Positions 7,854 to 20,354 of a stretch of 64,000 nt of DNA are shown here, piece by piece. Below the pieces are notes generated by a model. That model saw nothing but the letters and a program-made list of their open reading frames with translations, was not told the DNA's origin and made no database searches. Numbering within the stretch: the first letter of the stretch is position 1; each line of letters begins with the position of its first letter. Both the position numbers and the translations under genes were made by a program. The DNA is from Agapanthus africanus. Taxonomy: Eukaryota; Streptophyta; Magnoliopsida; Asparagales; Amaryllidaceae. The stretch is taken from positions 256,303,077 through 256,367,076 of the forward strand of contig CM057349.1 in assembly GCA_030015575.1 (NCBI GenBank), in the 5' to 3' direction.

Positions 7854-9928
7854 TGTTAGTGTATATGCCCTAGAGGCCATTACTGTATCATACTAGTTTG
7901 TATATTACTTGATGGAAGCTTGGGATATTCATCTTGTATGAACAATCTTGCTCAATATAGTAGTATGCTACTTGGTTTGTTTCTACTTCAATGTGTACTT
8001 GTGTTTATTTCAGTATATCACTTATACACATTAGTGGAGCCCTTAGGATCTTTGCTTGATTACCAGCGTTGTGATGGCAGTCACACTAGTGGGGGCTGGG
8101 TAATCTATAGGCACATCCTTATACAGGTCCCTAGTCGTAGGACTGTCGAGACAGGGCATCGATACTCCGGAGTAGACTAGCGTATGCGCTTCTCATCCCA
8201 GTGTGGGAGATGGTCTGTCCCACAGCCATCAGTACGTCGTACTGGAGATAGTATACGGGTGCTCGTTGGGTTACGAGTACACTGGACAGGACTCGTCGGG
8301 AACTGACAGGTTGGTATTATACCTATCGTCAGTTATCAGTTCCCAGGTGACATGAGTACAGCTTAGTCCGCTGACTTGACACTGACACTTCGCCTCGAGT
8401 GTGTTCCCACTGCACTTTGATCACTACCCTACCACGGCTCAAAGGAGTCGTGCAAATAGGTGGTGGTTGGGTGCAGTCCCGAAGCACTTGGAGGCAGTGA
8501 CGGTTAGACAGGATTCGTCTCTCCCGGTATTGGGGGTTGACATCGCGCTGTGTCTAGGAGAGCCATTACACGAGTAGTCCCTGGCCAGAGCAAGCGAGAT
8601 ATACTGGTAGGTTTCCAGTGTTATCTCAGGGTGTTTTGGGCTTCACTCCGACACGACTTGTACCGCTATTGGGGGACTGACGTTTTACCGCCCCCTAGGC
8701 CCGCCATGCGATGTATCAGACGAACAGACCGGACTGTACGGAGAATGTCACATTCAGACTCAGTAGGAGTTCAGATGGGGTTTCACCTCGTCAGCCTTCT
8801 TGTCGGCATCTACCTGGGGACCGTTACGCACAGCTAGTGCCGCTTGCGGTCTGTGGTTAAACTCACTGCCAGCGTAGTGTCGAGTCTTTAGAGTCCCACA
8901 CAGAGGGTATTCGCCTCTGGGCAAAACAGAGTAGAGGTCGCATGGTTTTGCGACAGGGTTCGTTCTCATCCGCGCACTTGTGCACGTTTGGAGTCCGGAC
9001 GGATTATACTGGCAGGCTCTGGTTTGAGCCAGATACTGGTATATGTTTTGGGGGTTGCTTTTATATCTTGGTATTCTTGTTCCTCGGAACGAGAATGCAG
9101 GTGTGTATGCACAGTTGCTTGAGGCGGAGAATGAGGTTTTTCATTAGGGTTTCGGATCGGGTGCGTATGCACAGTTGACAGTCTTCATTTTCCAAACCCT
9201 AATGGATTTATATATTATCTATTAATAATAGTAATTAAATAAGAATTATGTTATGGTTGATTTATTTGTTGACTTGTTGACCATGGTTGACTTGTTGACC
9301 ATTGACCACCATCATGCCTTGAAAGTCTTCCTTGATTCATGCTTACACTTCATTTAAAGAAGTATGATAGTGGTCATTCCATATTTACCATCAACTATTC
9401 TTATTTCAATTATTATCATTTAGATAATACTTTTCTTTTGCATTATGGTTGCAAGAAAGAAAAAAGATTGCTCATTCTATCATAACCTCTCTCTCCTCAT
9501 TTCATCTTCTTCTTCCTCTAGCAAAGAGAAACCTTCTCATGTGTTGAGAATCATTCTCTTTAAAAGGAAAAGCAAACCCTAATCACTCTCTACTCATTCT
9601 AGGATGAAGGTTTAGCAAGCCGGAAACCCTAGTTCACTCAAAGATCGAGGAAGAGCCCAAAGTCGAACCTTCGAGGTGGATCCATCTTCGACGGGAGAAG
9701 GCGACGAAAAGAGAACCATCAACCTCTACAAGGTTTGAAGAAGAAGGAGTTCAAGTTTAGGTATAACCATCTTCCATAGTAGCTAACTCTCTTTAGCTAG
9801 AATACTAGTTTTAGTTTAGACAACGATCCCGACCTTGTTTAGTCCATGTTGCCTCTTGCGATAAAAATTCGTTTTTTATACCGTTTCCGCCTCCCCGTAA
9901 GCACCGGGGGTCGCAATATGGACTTACA
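7854..9928 (+). repeat. E1 3' LTR (2075 bp)
   Basis: Starts TGTTAGTGTATATGCCC and ends GGACTTACA, with canonical TG...CA ends. It is nearly identical to the 5' LTR over the shared 1864 bp. It ends against E2 gag sequence in reverse orientation. Confidence 0.95.
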
Positions 9929-10359
9929 CCAAGTTCCGCGAGCTCCTCAGTGTAGCCAATCATCTTAAGCACGTGGTCCGCTACCGATGATCCGACGGCC
10001 AACTTAGTCGAAAATAACTTCTTCGACACTTCGTATCTTGCGATACGAGACTGCTCTCCATACAGTTCTTTTGTATGAAGAAATATGGATTCCAAATCCA
10101 TATTCTCGTGCCTCCTCTGATGGTCGTTGTCCATCGAGGCAAGTACGAGGCACCTGGCCTTCGCGCTGTCAATCTCCCAAGTCTTACGGATTTCCTTATC
10201 CGCGACGCTGGAGGTGGGACCTGGGACGGGGGGAGCTTTGGTGGTAAGAAGATACCCCAGCTTGTCGTAAGTGATTGCCAACTTGACATTCCTGAGCCAA
10301 TCTTTGTAGTTTGGCCCTGTCAGTATGTTTTTATCTAGAAGTAACTTAAGTCCAGTCAT
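9929..10359 (-). pseudogene. 5' part of copia gag (E2), cut by E1 insertion
   Basis: Starting at the ATG at 10359, about 143 codons match E1 gag almost residue for residue (for example T replaces S in the ISYDKL segment). The frame then runs into the E1 3' LTR and stops. It is the N-terminal gag region only, with no zinc knuckle. The mutation is the insertion itself, so E2 may have been intact before E1 arrived. Confidence 0.9.
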
Positions 10360-12383
10360 TTCGATTTGGTCGCTGCAGGGGGAGAGAAGAAACACTTAGC
10401 ACGATGCTCTTGCAAGTTTAGAATGGTTTTTAATTTGTCTAAACAGGATGGCTCCCACTGTCTCTCGAATCCCTCCTCAAACCACAAAGGAAGAATTAGC
10501 CGGGATCAATCCCACCGTACAATACTTGCTTAACCGTTCAGCCAGGCCAGTGTCGGTACTTCGAGGGAGGTTTTCCAACGCTTTCGCGAAGTTCCTTAAT
10601 TAAATAACCTCTTTTCCCTGGGGGCGTAGCCCCGCTAACACCTTTCTAGGCACCTACTAGGTTTATAGCATTGATCGTTTAGTGAGAAATTTCCCGAGTA
10701 GCATATACTCACAGTAGGATCGGGATCCAAATATCATCGCGTGACGAAAATGAAGGAATCCTACCATAATCATCACACTCCAAATGGTATGCAAAATCTA
10801 GCAAGTTTCAGTACTTATGAAACTCCCGATGTGGATTTTTGCCCCATGCTCTTATGACCTTGACTTTGGCCAACAAATTATAAGTCACATGTCAAGTTCT
10901 TCCCGTCGTTCTCCAGGTTAATTTGAATCCATCCGTACATACCCTTGACTTTGGCCAACAAGGCAGTACGACTGTTCCAAATCAACGCATCTATCTATGC
11001 TGCACATGAATATCCAATAGCTACCAATCACTATGCCTTGACTTTGGCCAACAAACACAGCTTGAATACTATTGACTATTTATGTGAAACGACGGAGGGC
11101 TACGAATGGTTTTGGTAAAACCGTGAACGTAGTGAACTTGATATAATCGATGGAACGAGATAGCTTTTAGAAGGAGTGGCTCAAGCTCCGCATTTAAAAG
11201 TTAGTTTTTGAAAAGAACCGAGTGGTTTTTCGAAAGTGTTCCATCGACTTAAACTTGGTTTATTATCTTGCATTAGTTCTTTTAATGCGTGATATTCTTG
11301 CATTAGTTCTTTTAATACGTCCCATCATTTAATCCTACCATTGCAGAAAACAACCAAAATATGACGTACGCTTATGCCATTCGCATTCGCCACGGGGTCC
11401 CGTCATCACTCGTTAGGTTACTTAACTAACGACAGAGCGGGGGCTGGGCTAGCGCGGCTGTAAAACATAAGCAACGCCTAAATAGAAAGCAATGATAGAC
11501 ATTACAGATCACAGATGAATACATTGGATATACTAGCAATCCGCAATCCTTTCGAGCCTGCAATGAAAAGCGGATTACACGGTCACGGTGAATAGCCAAA
11601 TACCCCACCCAAGACCCCTACGGGTGCGGCAAACTACCCGCCAAGTACTCGGCAGTTTGTGCACCCCTCCATGGGTCTATCCTAGGAGCAAAAACAGTAA
11701 AAAGAATTATACAATGACGGCAACAACCCCGACCCGGTTGTGCGGCCAAACAAATAATATTATTACATCAATTTACATTTACAATGAATGAAAGAAAAAC
11801 AAAAGCTCATCTCACATCCACCCCGGCTATTCACCCGCGACAGTCCAACACATTCATATACACATTCCAATATCAAACACAGATCATGTATAACCCCGAC
11901 TAATCAACTTATAGCGATTAGCCGACGTTCAATACATGCAAGCAACACAGATATAACCAACATAGCCAAAGTGCAGTGAAGTTCGGGAAAAAAATACGGA
12001 ATTATAGGACCCCAAAAGTGAATTTCTGTTCTGGAAAATCTGGGTACATATAATACATCTTAAAAATCCCAAAATCCCACCAGAAGAACACTGCACGAAA
12101 AACGATGTACAGAAGACGACAAACCGCGGCGCTTCCGCGGCAAATGCCTACCTCGTGCGGCGGAAGCGCGGCGGTTTGAATGAATTAGGTCAACGTTTTT
12201 CTTGTGTGTTCAAACAAAACCCTGAGCCGAATTTACAAGTATAAAGTTTTTCATTTTGCGCAGAAAAAATTTCAACAGAAACTTAGGGTTTTGGTTTTTC
12301 CGGTTTTTGTGATTTTTTCGGTTCCGAACTTCGTTACACTTCACTACCAAGCTAGTTTAAGTTTAGTTAGGCTCTGATACCAC
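10360..12383 (-). other. E2 leader and PBS
   Basis: Minus-strand counterpart of the E1 leader. The PBS is 12370-12382. A GC stem (12121-12141 with 12157-12177, 19 of 21 positions paired) differs in sequence from that of E1. A second stem lies at 11897-11924, the three 19-bp motifs at 10858-11054, and the splice-acceptor-like CAG ends at 10373. Confidence 0.8.
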
Positions 12384-14465
12384 TGTAAGTCCATATTGCG
12401 ACCCCCGGTGCTTACGGGGAGGCGGAAACGGTATAAAAAAACAAATTTTTATCGCAAGAGGCAACATGGACTAAACAAGGTCGGGATCGTGTCTAAACTA
12501 AACTAGCAAATACGCTAAAGGGAGTTAGCTACTCGGATGAAGGTTATACCTAAACTTGAACTCCTTCTTCTTGAAATCTTGTAGAGGTTGATGGTTCTCT
12601 TTTCGTCGCCTTCTCCCGTCGAAGATGGATCCACCTCGAAGGTTCGACCTTTGGGCTCTTCCTCGATCTTTGAGTGAACTAGGGTTTCCGGCTTGCTAAA
12701 CCTTGAACCTAGAATGAGTAGAGAGTAACTAGGGTTTGCTTTTCTTTTTAAAGAGAAGGATTCTCAACACATGAGAAGGTTTCTCTTTGCTAGAGGAAGA
12801 AGAAGATGAAATGAGGAGAGAGAGAGGTTATGATAGAATGAGCTATATTTTTCTTTCTTGCAACCATAATGCCAAAAGAAAAGAATTATCTAATAATAAT
12901 AATTGAAAATGAGAATAATTGATGGTAATTTGGAATGACCACTACCATGCTTCATTTAATGAAATGTAAGCATAAATCAAGGAGGACTTTTTAAAGCATG
13001 ATGGTGGTCAACATCCAACCATGGTCAACAAGTCAACCATGGTCAACAAGTCAACAAAATCAACCATAACAAAATTCTCATTTAATTACTATTATAAATA
13101 GATAATCCATAAATCCATTAGGGTTTGGAAAATGATAACTGTCAACTGTGCATACGCACCCGTTCCGAAACCCTAATGAAAAATCTCATCCTCCGCCTCA
13201 AGCAACTGTGCATACACACCTGCATTCTCGTTCCGAGGAACAAGAATACCGAGATATAAAAGCAACCCTAAAACATATACCAGTATCTGGCTCAAACCAG
13301 AGCCTGCCAGTATAATCCGTCCGGACTCCAAACGTGCACAAGTGCGCGGATGAGAACGAACCCTGTCGCAAAACCATGCGACCTCTACTCTGTTTTGCCC
13401 AGAGGCGAATACCCTCTGTGTGGGACTCTAAAGACTCGACACTACGCTGGCAGTGGGTTTAACCACAGACCGCAAGCGGCACTAGCTGTGCGTAACGGTC
13501 CCCAGGTAGATGCCGACAAGAAGGCTGACGAGGTGAAACCCCATCTGAACTCCTACTGAGTCTGAATGTGACATTCTCCGTACAGTCCGGTCTGTTCGTC
13601 TGATACATCGCATGTCGGGCCTAGGGGGCGGTAAAACGTCAGTCCCCCAATAGCGGTACAAGTCGTGTCGGAGTGAAGCCCAAAACACCCTGAGATAACA
13701 CTGGAAACCTACCAGTATATCTCGCTTGCCCTGGCCAGGGACTACTCGTGTAATGGCTCTCCTAGACACAGCGCGATGTCAACCCCCAATACCGGGAGAG
13801 ACGAATCCTGTCTAACCGTCACTGCCTCCAAGTGCTTCGGGACTGCACCCAACCACTACCTGTTTGCACGACTCCTTTGAGCCGTGGTAGGGTAGTGATC
13901 AAAGTGTAGTGGGAACACACTCGAGGCGAAGTGCCAGTATCAAGTCAGCGGACTAAGCTGTACTCATGTCACCTGGGAACTGATAACTGACGATAGGTAT
14001 AATACCAACCTGTCAGTTCCCGACGAGTCCTGTCCAGTGTACTCGTAACCCAACGAGCACCCGTATACTATCTCCAGTACGACGTACTGATGGCTGTGGG
14101 ACAGACCATCTCCCACACTGGGATGAGAAGCGCATACGCTAGTCTACTCCGGAGTATCGATGCCCTGTCTCGATAGTCCTACGACTAGGGACCTGTATAA
14201 GGATGTGCCTATAGATTACCCAGCCCCCACTAGTGTGACTGCCATCACAACGCTGGTAATCAAGCAAAGATCCTAAGGGCTCCACTAATGCGTATAAGTG
14301 ATATACTGAAATAAACACAAGTACACATTGAAGTAGAAACAAACCAAGTAGCATACTACTATATTGAGTAAGATTGTTTATACAAGGTGAATATCCCAAG
14401 CTTCCATCAAGTAATATACAAACTAGTATGATACAGTAATGGCCTCTAGGGCATATACACTAACA
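12384..14465 (-). repeat. E2 5' LTR (2082 bp)
   Basis: On the plus strand it starts TGTAAGTCC and ends CACTAACA, the complement of the E1 LTR ends. It is strongly similar to the E1 LTRs but with more differences than they show between themselves, including small changes in the W-box cluster. Confidence 0.93.
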
Positions 14466-16113
14466 GTATTATACCTGACGTCAGATAGCAGTTCCCTGGT
14501 GACATATGTACAGGTTAGTTCATCGACCTGAGATCGTCATTTGTCTCGTGTGAGTTCCCACTGTACTTAGATTACTACCCTACCACGCTCAAAAGAGACG
14601 TGCAAACAGGTTTTAGTTGGATACAGTCCCGAGCCACATGGAGGTAGTGAGCGGATCTACAGGTGTTCGTCTCTCCCGGTATTGGGGGTGAGGTCGCGCT
14701 GTGTCTAGGAGAGCCAGTACATGAAAAGTCCTTGGCCAAGGCAGGAGATTTGCTGGTAGGTATTCCAGTAGTATCTCAGGGTGTTCTGGGCTACACTCCG
14801 ATACGACTTGTACCGCTATTGGGGGTCTAACTTTTACCAACCCCCTAGGCCCGCCATGCGATGCTCATAGACGAACGGACCGGACTGTACGGATATTGTC
14901 GCTGACAGGCTCAGTAGGGTGTCAGGATGAGTTCGCTCATCGACGTCCCTTTTGGTCAATAGCTGGTGGCCCGTCACGTATGGCTGATACCTCTGACGTG
15001 CTAGTGGTTAAATCCACAGCCATAGTATTGATGAGTCTTTAAAGTCCACCACACACACAGTTACTCAGGTTTCGGGCGAAACGCTGTAGAGGCCGTATGG
15101 AGATATGGCAGGGTTCGATCAGATACGTGTGGTATTGCACGGATCGTGATCGGACGGTTTTTACTAGCCGGCTTTGGCTTAAGCCGGATCCTAGTATTAG
15201 ACAGTGTAGTTTTGTCTCTTTGCATTCGTGTTCAGTGAGAGTACAAATGCGGGCATGTATATGCAGTCGCGGGGTTTTCCTGTAATTTATTACGGGATCA
15301 GTTTTCTGAAGTTGCCAGTTTGCATTCCGTTCCGGCCGGTTTTCTTTTGTTCCTTCGCGGCCGGACTTTTCGATGGAGGGGGTTATTTGCAAGTTTGCAA
15401 ATAACTTATTGTGAGGGGGTTTCTTGCATTTGTGGCTTCATGTTTGTTCTTTCATGATGAGATTCCATTTTGGTCTCTTTCTTGCATTTATGAGATTAGA
15501 ATGAGATAGACTTTGAGGTGACCATTTTTCCTTAGCTTTATCTTGCTATCTCTCCTTTTGTTATTGATTGATTTTTCTTTTTTCCCCACCATTCAAGAGA
15601 GGCCGGCCACTTGGGCAAGAGGAAGAGAGAGAGGTTCATTTGAGGGTAGCATTTTCTTCATCTCATTTTCCTTGCTAAAAATGATGAGCTCATTCTTTTT
15701 TTCAAAGCTCATTCTCTTTCTCCACCTCTACCATGGCATCTTCAAACCCCAAAAGAGACAAGTTACTACACTACATCTACAGCAAATCTTGGACGCGTCG
15801 GCTAGCCAACTTCGCGCCCGAGTTGCCTCGGTCCAGAGGTGGGAGCCCGTAAACGAACCCGGCTACGTGGTGCCCTTTCCGACGAGGAGGTGACGGACGG
15901 AGATTCTGCGGGAGATCGGAGTGGAGACGAAGACCGAAGGACACGGATCGCTTGGTATATCTCTTCACCCATCTTTTAGTTTGCTAGTAGCTAGGTTAAT
16001 GGCCCGATCCGGGTTAAAAGTGCGCGGTGGTGCCGGTTTGTTAGTTTGCAAAGTTTTTCGTTTCCGCGTTTCCGGCGTCGGATCGACGGCCGGGGCGCCG
16101 CCATGGACTTACA
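14466..16113 (+). repeat. E3 5' LTR (remnant)
   Basis: Begins mid-LTR at the E2 insertion point and ends GGACTTACA before the PBS. It matches 22203-23848 with scattered differences, roughly 97% by eye. It includes the palindrome CCGGCTT...AAGCCGG near 15170 and a CT-rich tract. Confidence 0.92.
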
Positions 16114-18333
16114 TTGGTATCAGAGCCACGCCATTAACCATGCCTAGCTTGCTCTAGTATGTTTAGAACTCGATCGAACAAAAAAATCCCGAAAACCCGA
16201 TTTCATGTTGCACAGTTTCTGTCAAAAATTTTTTGGAGTCTAAAAATTTTTCAGGTTGTTGCAGAATACTGTGCATGGAAACCTAAGCACTCTGTGAAAA
16301 TTTGGTCGCGAGATCTCACCATACCACCGCGGAACCGCGGCCAAACCCATGCTTGGGCCGCGGTTCCGCCGCTCTTTTAACTGTTCAGCGCACCAAATTT
16401 TTACAGAGAGCTCATGTGTAGAAAATAGGGTTTTTGGAATATTCTTTTTGGGCCCAGATTTTCTGTGAGTGCTACAGTACTGCTTGGGGCCCACTTCGAT
16501 AAATTTGTTCGATCGGATATTTTAAACATGTTAGTTCACAGTATTTACATTATATCTGCGACCGTGAATGTCATTCGATCGATAAATCCTGTCTAACTGC
16601 TATAGCCCTTTTAGACGGATTTACGAACGTGACATTCACGTTGATGTTCTGTGTTGTGCTGTGATGTTGCGGATTGGTCGTGGGGGATAGCCTGGATGCA
16701 ATGGTAGTACAGTTTTGTTTTATATGTACATTTGATATTGCGGGGCGAGCGTCCAACATGTGGACTGCCGTCACTGCCTGTTTGTATTATTCTTTTGGGG
16801 CACGACCGGGTCGAGGTCGATGTACCCGTTGTATGTATATTTTACTTTCTGTACTAGGATTACCCCGCGGAGGGGTGCACGGATAGCCGGGTTCTAGAGG
16901 GAAACAAGCCCGCATCTCATGGCGTTGAGACGGAGGGGGCTTTACTCTAGAATTGGCAGGGCTATTCGCCGCACTCGTAGAGGGTACAGGTTGACCCAGG
17001 AGGGGTGCCCAAGTTACCGGATTCCGTGAAGTGCTGGGTGGTCCATTCACGTTGCTGAAGGGGGTTGCCTCACTTCAGGTTTTGGCGGGTAACTTGCCGT
17101 GCCCGTAGGGGTCTAGGATCTCGTTGCACAGGCTATCCACACGACCAGGGGAACATCGGGTTTCAGTAGCGGCTCTATGAAACCCGGGGATCCCAGATAT
17201 CTGTATTGTTCTGTGATGCTGGTTACATTTCTGTGATGTTGCATTTTATCACGCCTTGAGCGAAAATTATATATTGATATATATACTAGTAGATGTTGTA
17301 TATGTTTTGCATCCACGCTAGTCCAGTCCCCGCTCTGTCGTCAGTTAGCTAACCTAAGGGGTGATGACGGGACCCAGTAGCGAATGTGGATGGCATATAC
17401 GTACGTTATTATTTTCGTTCTTTATTGGTGTGATCAATTGATGGGACTGCGTTGATTCAGATCAATGCAAGATAAACAAACATATTCTGATGTTGTTGGA
17501 ACATTTTTCAAAAAGCTGTTATTGCAAGGGCGTTCTCTTTTGTTTTGCACAGTGGTATTCAGTTGGAATATCCTGCTCCTCAGTCGACGAGGCAAGGGCC
17601 GAGATCCCTTCACCGGGAGTGACCCCTTGGACAGAAGTTTGCGTCAGGGCAATAACTTCACTATAGCCGATTACTTTTGCTTTGCTTCGTGGTATTCAGT
17701 TGGAATATCCTGCACCTCATTCCACGGGGAAAGAGCTGAGATCCCTTCACCGGGAGTAACCTCTTTAGCAAAGGTTTTCGTCACTATATTTTTCTAAAAA
17801 GCTATCCGTTCCTTCAACGATATCAAGTTCATTACGTTAAAGGTTTTCGCCAGAAACCATTCGTAGCCCTCCGTCGTTTCATATGGATAGTCAATAGTAT
17901 TCAAGCTGTGTTTGTTGGCCAAAGTCAAGGCATGGTGTTTGGTAGCTGTTGGTTATTCATATGCAGCATAGATAGATGCGTTGGTTTGGGGCAGTCGTAT
18001 AGCCTTGTTGGCCAAAGTCAAGGTCATAAGAGCATGGGGCAAAAATCCACATCGAGAGTTTCAAAAGAAACTGAAACTTGCCAGATATGCGCATACCTTC
18101 TGGAGTGTGATAACGTGAGCGGATTCCGTCACGTTATCATGCGATGATAGTTGGATCCCGATTCCCACTGATGAGTTGGTTTACTCCTCGGGTGATCCCG
18201 GCTAATTCTTCTTTCAGGTTTGGGGAAGAATTTGACGTTACAGTGGGAGGTTTCCAGATTAAATAAAGTGATAACCATTCTGATCTAGGTTAGAGTGCAC
18301 GCTGAGTGTTTCTTTTCTCTCTCTCTTTGGCAG
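16114..18333 (+). other. E3 PBS and leader
   Basis: The PBS is 16115-16127. A perfect 14-bp GC stem (16329-16342 with 16356-16369, 13-nt loop) lies 214 nt downstream. A second stem pairs CGTGAATGTCA (16563-16573) with TGACATTCACG (16630-16640). Two motif copies remain (17912-17930 and 18005-18023); the second is joined to sequence that follows copy 3 in E1, suggesting a deletion between copies 2 and 3. A splice-acceptor-like CAG ends at 18333. Confidence 0.8.
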
Positions 18334-20354
18334 CGACCATTGACCCGACCCTAGACTATGACTCAGTGACCAAGTTGATCGAACCTTCTTAACACTGACT
18401 TTTGGATTGTCAGAGTTGCAAACCTCATTGTCACTCCTACTTTTACCCTTTTCTCCAGGACACCCCGTATTACTACGAACGTCCACTTCCATTGGACAAA
18501 ACCATCGTATGGTTATATACGAACTCGAAGGAATTAATTCGAGGATGGTTTCAGGTTCTGGAGAAAACGAATAGGACTATTCAGTTGTCTTTTCCTTTTA
18601 CCTTCTCTCAGGTTGCGAGTACTCCTTGGTTTAGGAGATAGTACACCTATTACGCAAATTGGAGAAGTCTTCTTCCAAACCTTAGGCTGGTGCCGAATGG
18701 TAGGGAATGAAGAAAACCAATTAGCCTAAACGGTGTGCAGAAGGTATTAAGTAAAGACAAAGAAAGGGATTAGTAAGAGGGCAAAGTAAATTACGACTGC
18801 TATTCACAACCAAACCAAGTATTTCTTCGCCAATCCTAAATCACCTTTGTATTTCTCTAGGACACTCCGTATCACTACGAAGATCCTAAGTTTATTGGAT
18901 AATCCATCATATGGTTATATACGAACTCTAAAGGAACTTGTTCCAGTTCGGGGATGGATCCTGGTTCAGGAGAAATAGGAATAAAGTTTATTCGGTTGTC
19001 TTTTATCTTCACCTTCTCTCGCATTGCGAGTGCTCCTAGGATTAGGACAGTACACCCATTATGCTTATTGGATAGTCTTCTTCCAAACCATAGGCTGGTG
19101 CCAAACGGTAGGGAAGGAAGAAAACCATTTGGCCTAAAGGGGTGTACAGAAGGTAATGACTAAAGACATATAAAGGGATTTGGAGAGATGGCAAAGAATT
19201 ATACGGCTAAAGTTATGAATCTGGATAATGGAAGAGGCATTACTAGGAATACCGGGATACCCCAACGAAACATTTTAATGTTTCAGTTTCACTGTGTACT
19301 GTTAAAAGAAAATTGATTTCCCAATTAGACACTTGCTCCAGGGTATGTATTTACCAGGTTTGATTCTCACATCTGCATGGTTTTACAGATGATGAGTGGG
19401 AATAAGTTATTGGGAATTAGGTGATTATCCTCATTATATCGGAATTCGTTGTAATTGGTGATATTTGAGGAAATCGCCTGAGTTGTTTGCCGGACGGCAA
19501 ATGTTTGGTTTTGAATATCCGTTGTTATGCACCAATTTCAAATTGATATATATGTACGTCTATTTTTATAGAGTGAGATATGCCTTTTTGAAATTATGTC
19601 TATGACATTTACCTATATCAGTGGATGGTTAGGTAAGGAGCATTGAACAGCGGTGTAATTCTTCTTAACCATAAGTACAATTTTCAGCCTACGACACACA
19701 GTGAATGAGATATTAGACTCAGGAGACTTGTACAGAGTATTGTATATTGTCCAGTGTCCATTAGGACAGAAGGGTTGGTCCTCGTACTATATTCTGTTTA
19801 CTTATGACTTCTCTAGTTCTTAGACATGTGTTTCGTAGAAATGCAAGGTCTAAGTTTTGAGGAGTTATAGGTATAAGATTAAAGTAGAGAACCAGGTATT
19901 GCAAGTATCGGGATTCTTCAAGGTGATCGAAGAAGTAGATACTTGTGAATGGTATTCAGTTGATAGTAATGATTAAGAGAACTGGCTTCTCTTTCAGGTT
20001 ACTCATAATTGGAAGTATTCCTAAGTTGAGTAATGCTGATCGGCCTCTCTCCATTCAGTTGACATGCACTGGAGACAGCTGAATGATTTGAATCTGGTTC
20101 AATTAAATCAGTGTCTCTATTCCTGTATTGGATATAGAACAGTTCATATCTTGACATTGTTAAGATACGGGGAGTTGTCCAGCTTATACTTAAAATCAGA
20201 CTCTGGATGACTCAAGGCACGTTTCTGTAATGGCTGTTTGTGGGTTGACCCGGGCTATGACGAGGGTTGACTTTCTACCATCTGGAAGATCAATAGTGAT
20301 ATTGTTCTTGACTCGCCACAGTTTTAATAAAAATGGATTTTTTAAGAAAACAGT
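18334..20354 (+). other. E3 inner region without recognisable genes
   Basis: Apart from the tandem duplication I see only short frames. No gag start equivalent to E1 MTGLK follows the splice-acceptor-like CAG. The region may be very decayed gag and integrase or unrelated sequence. Confidence 0.5.
18459..19200 (+). repeat. Imperfect tandem duplication inside E3
   Basis: About 340 bp starting at 18459 recurs from 18861 (offset about 402-409) with point changes and small indels. Both copies contain a CGTATGGTTATATACGAACT-like segment. I do not recognise a coding origin. Confidence 0.7.

Larger units (their letters stand above)
1..9928 (+). mobile_element. E1: full-length Ty1/copia LTR retrotransposon (5' end cut by window)
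   Basis: Order is 5' LTR (1-1864, first ~213 bp missing), PBS, 2-kb leader, one gag-pol ORF, polypurine tract and 3' LTR (7854-9928). The domain order protease, integrase, RT, RNase H is diagnostic of Ty1/copia. The LTRs differ by about five substitutions and one 2-bp CT-repeat indel that I could see, so insertion is very recent. On the right it abuts the gag gene of inverted element E2. The first 5 bp there are CCAAG, the predicted target duplication; the left partner is outside the window. I do not assign a copia lineage. Confidence 0.95.
9929..14465 (-). mobile_element. E2: copia element of the same family, inverted, interrupted by E1
   Basis: Read on the minus strand it has a 5' LTR (14465-12384), PBS, leader, gag ATG at 10359 and gag up to the E1 junction at 9929. 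The rest should lie left of the E1 5' LTR, outside the window. It is clearly the same subfamily as E1. Its own host is the E3 LTR, whose sequence resumes at 14466; the predicted target duplication there is GTATT. Confidence 0.9.

Noticed and set aside
1..14465. E1/E2 as one giant palindromic element
   Set aside because: E1 has both LTRs and a full interior, and E2 differs from it at many sites, so two separate insertions explain the layout better. An assembly artefact is possible but not favoured.
14613..16157. Several 60-117 codon frames in the E3 LTR, repeated at 22348-23901
   Set aside because: They lie on both strands inside an LTR and recur only because the LTRs are copies.
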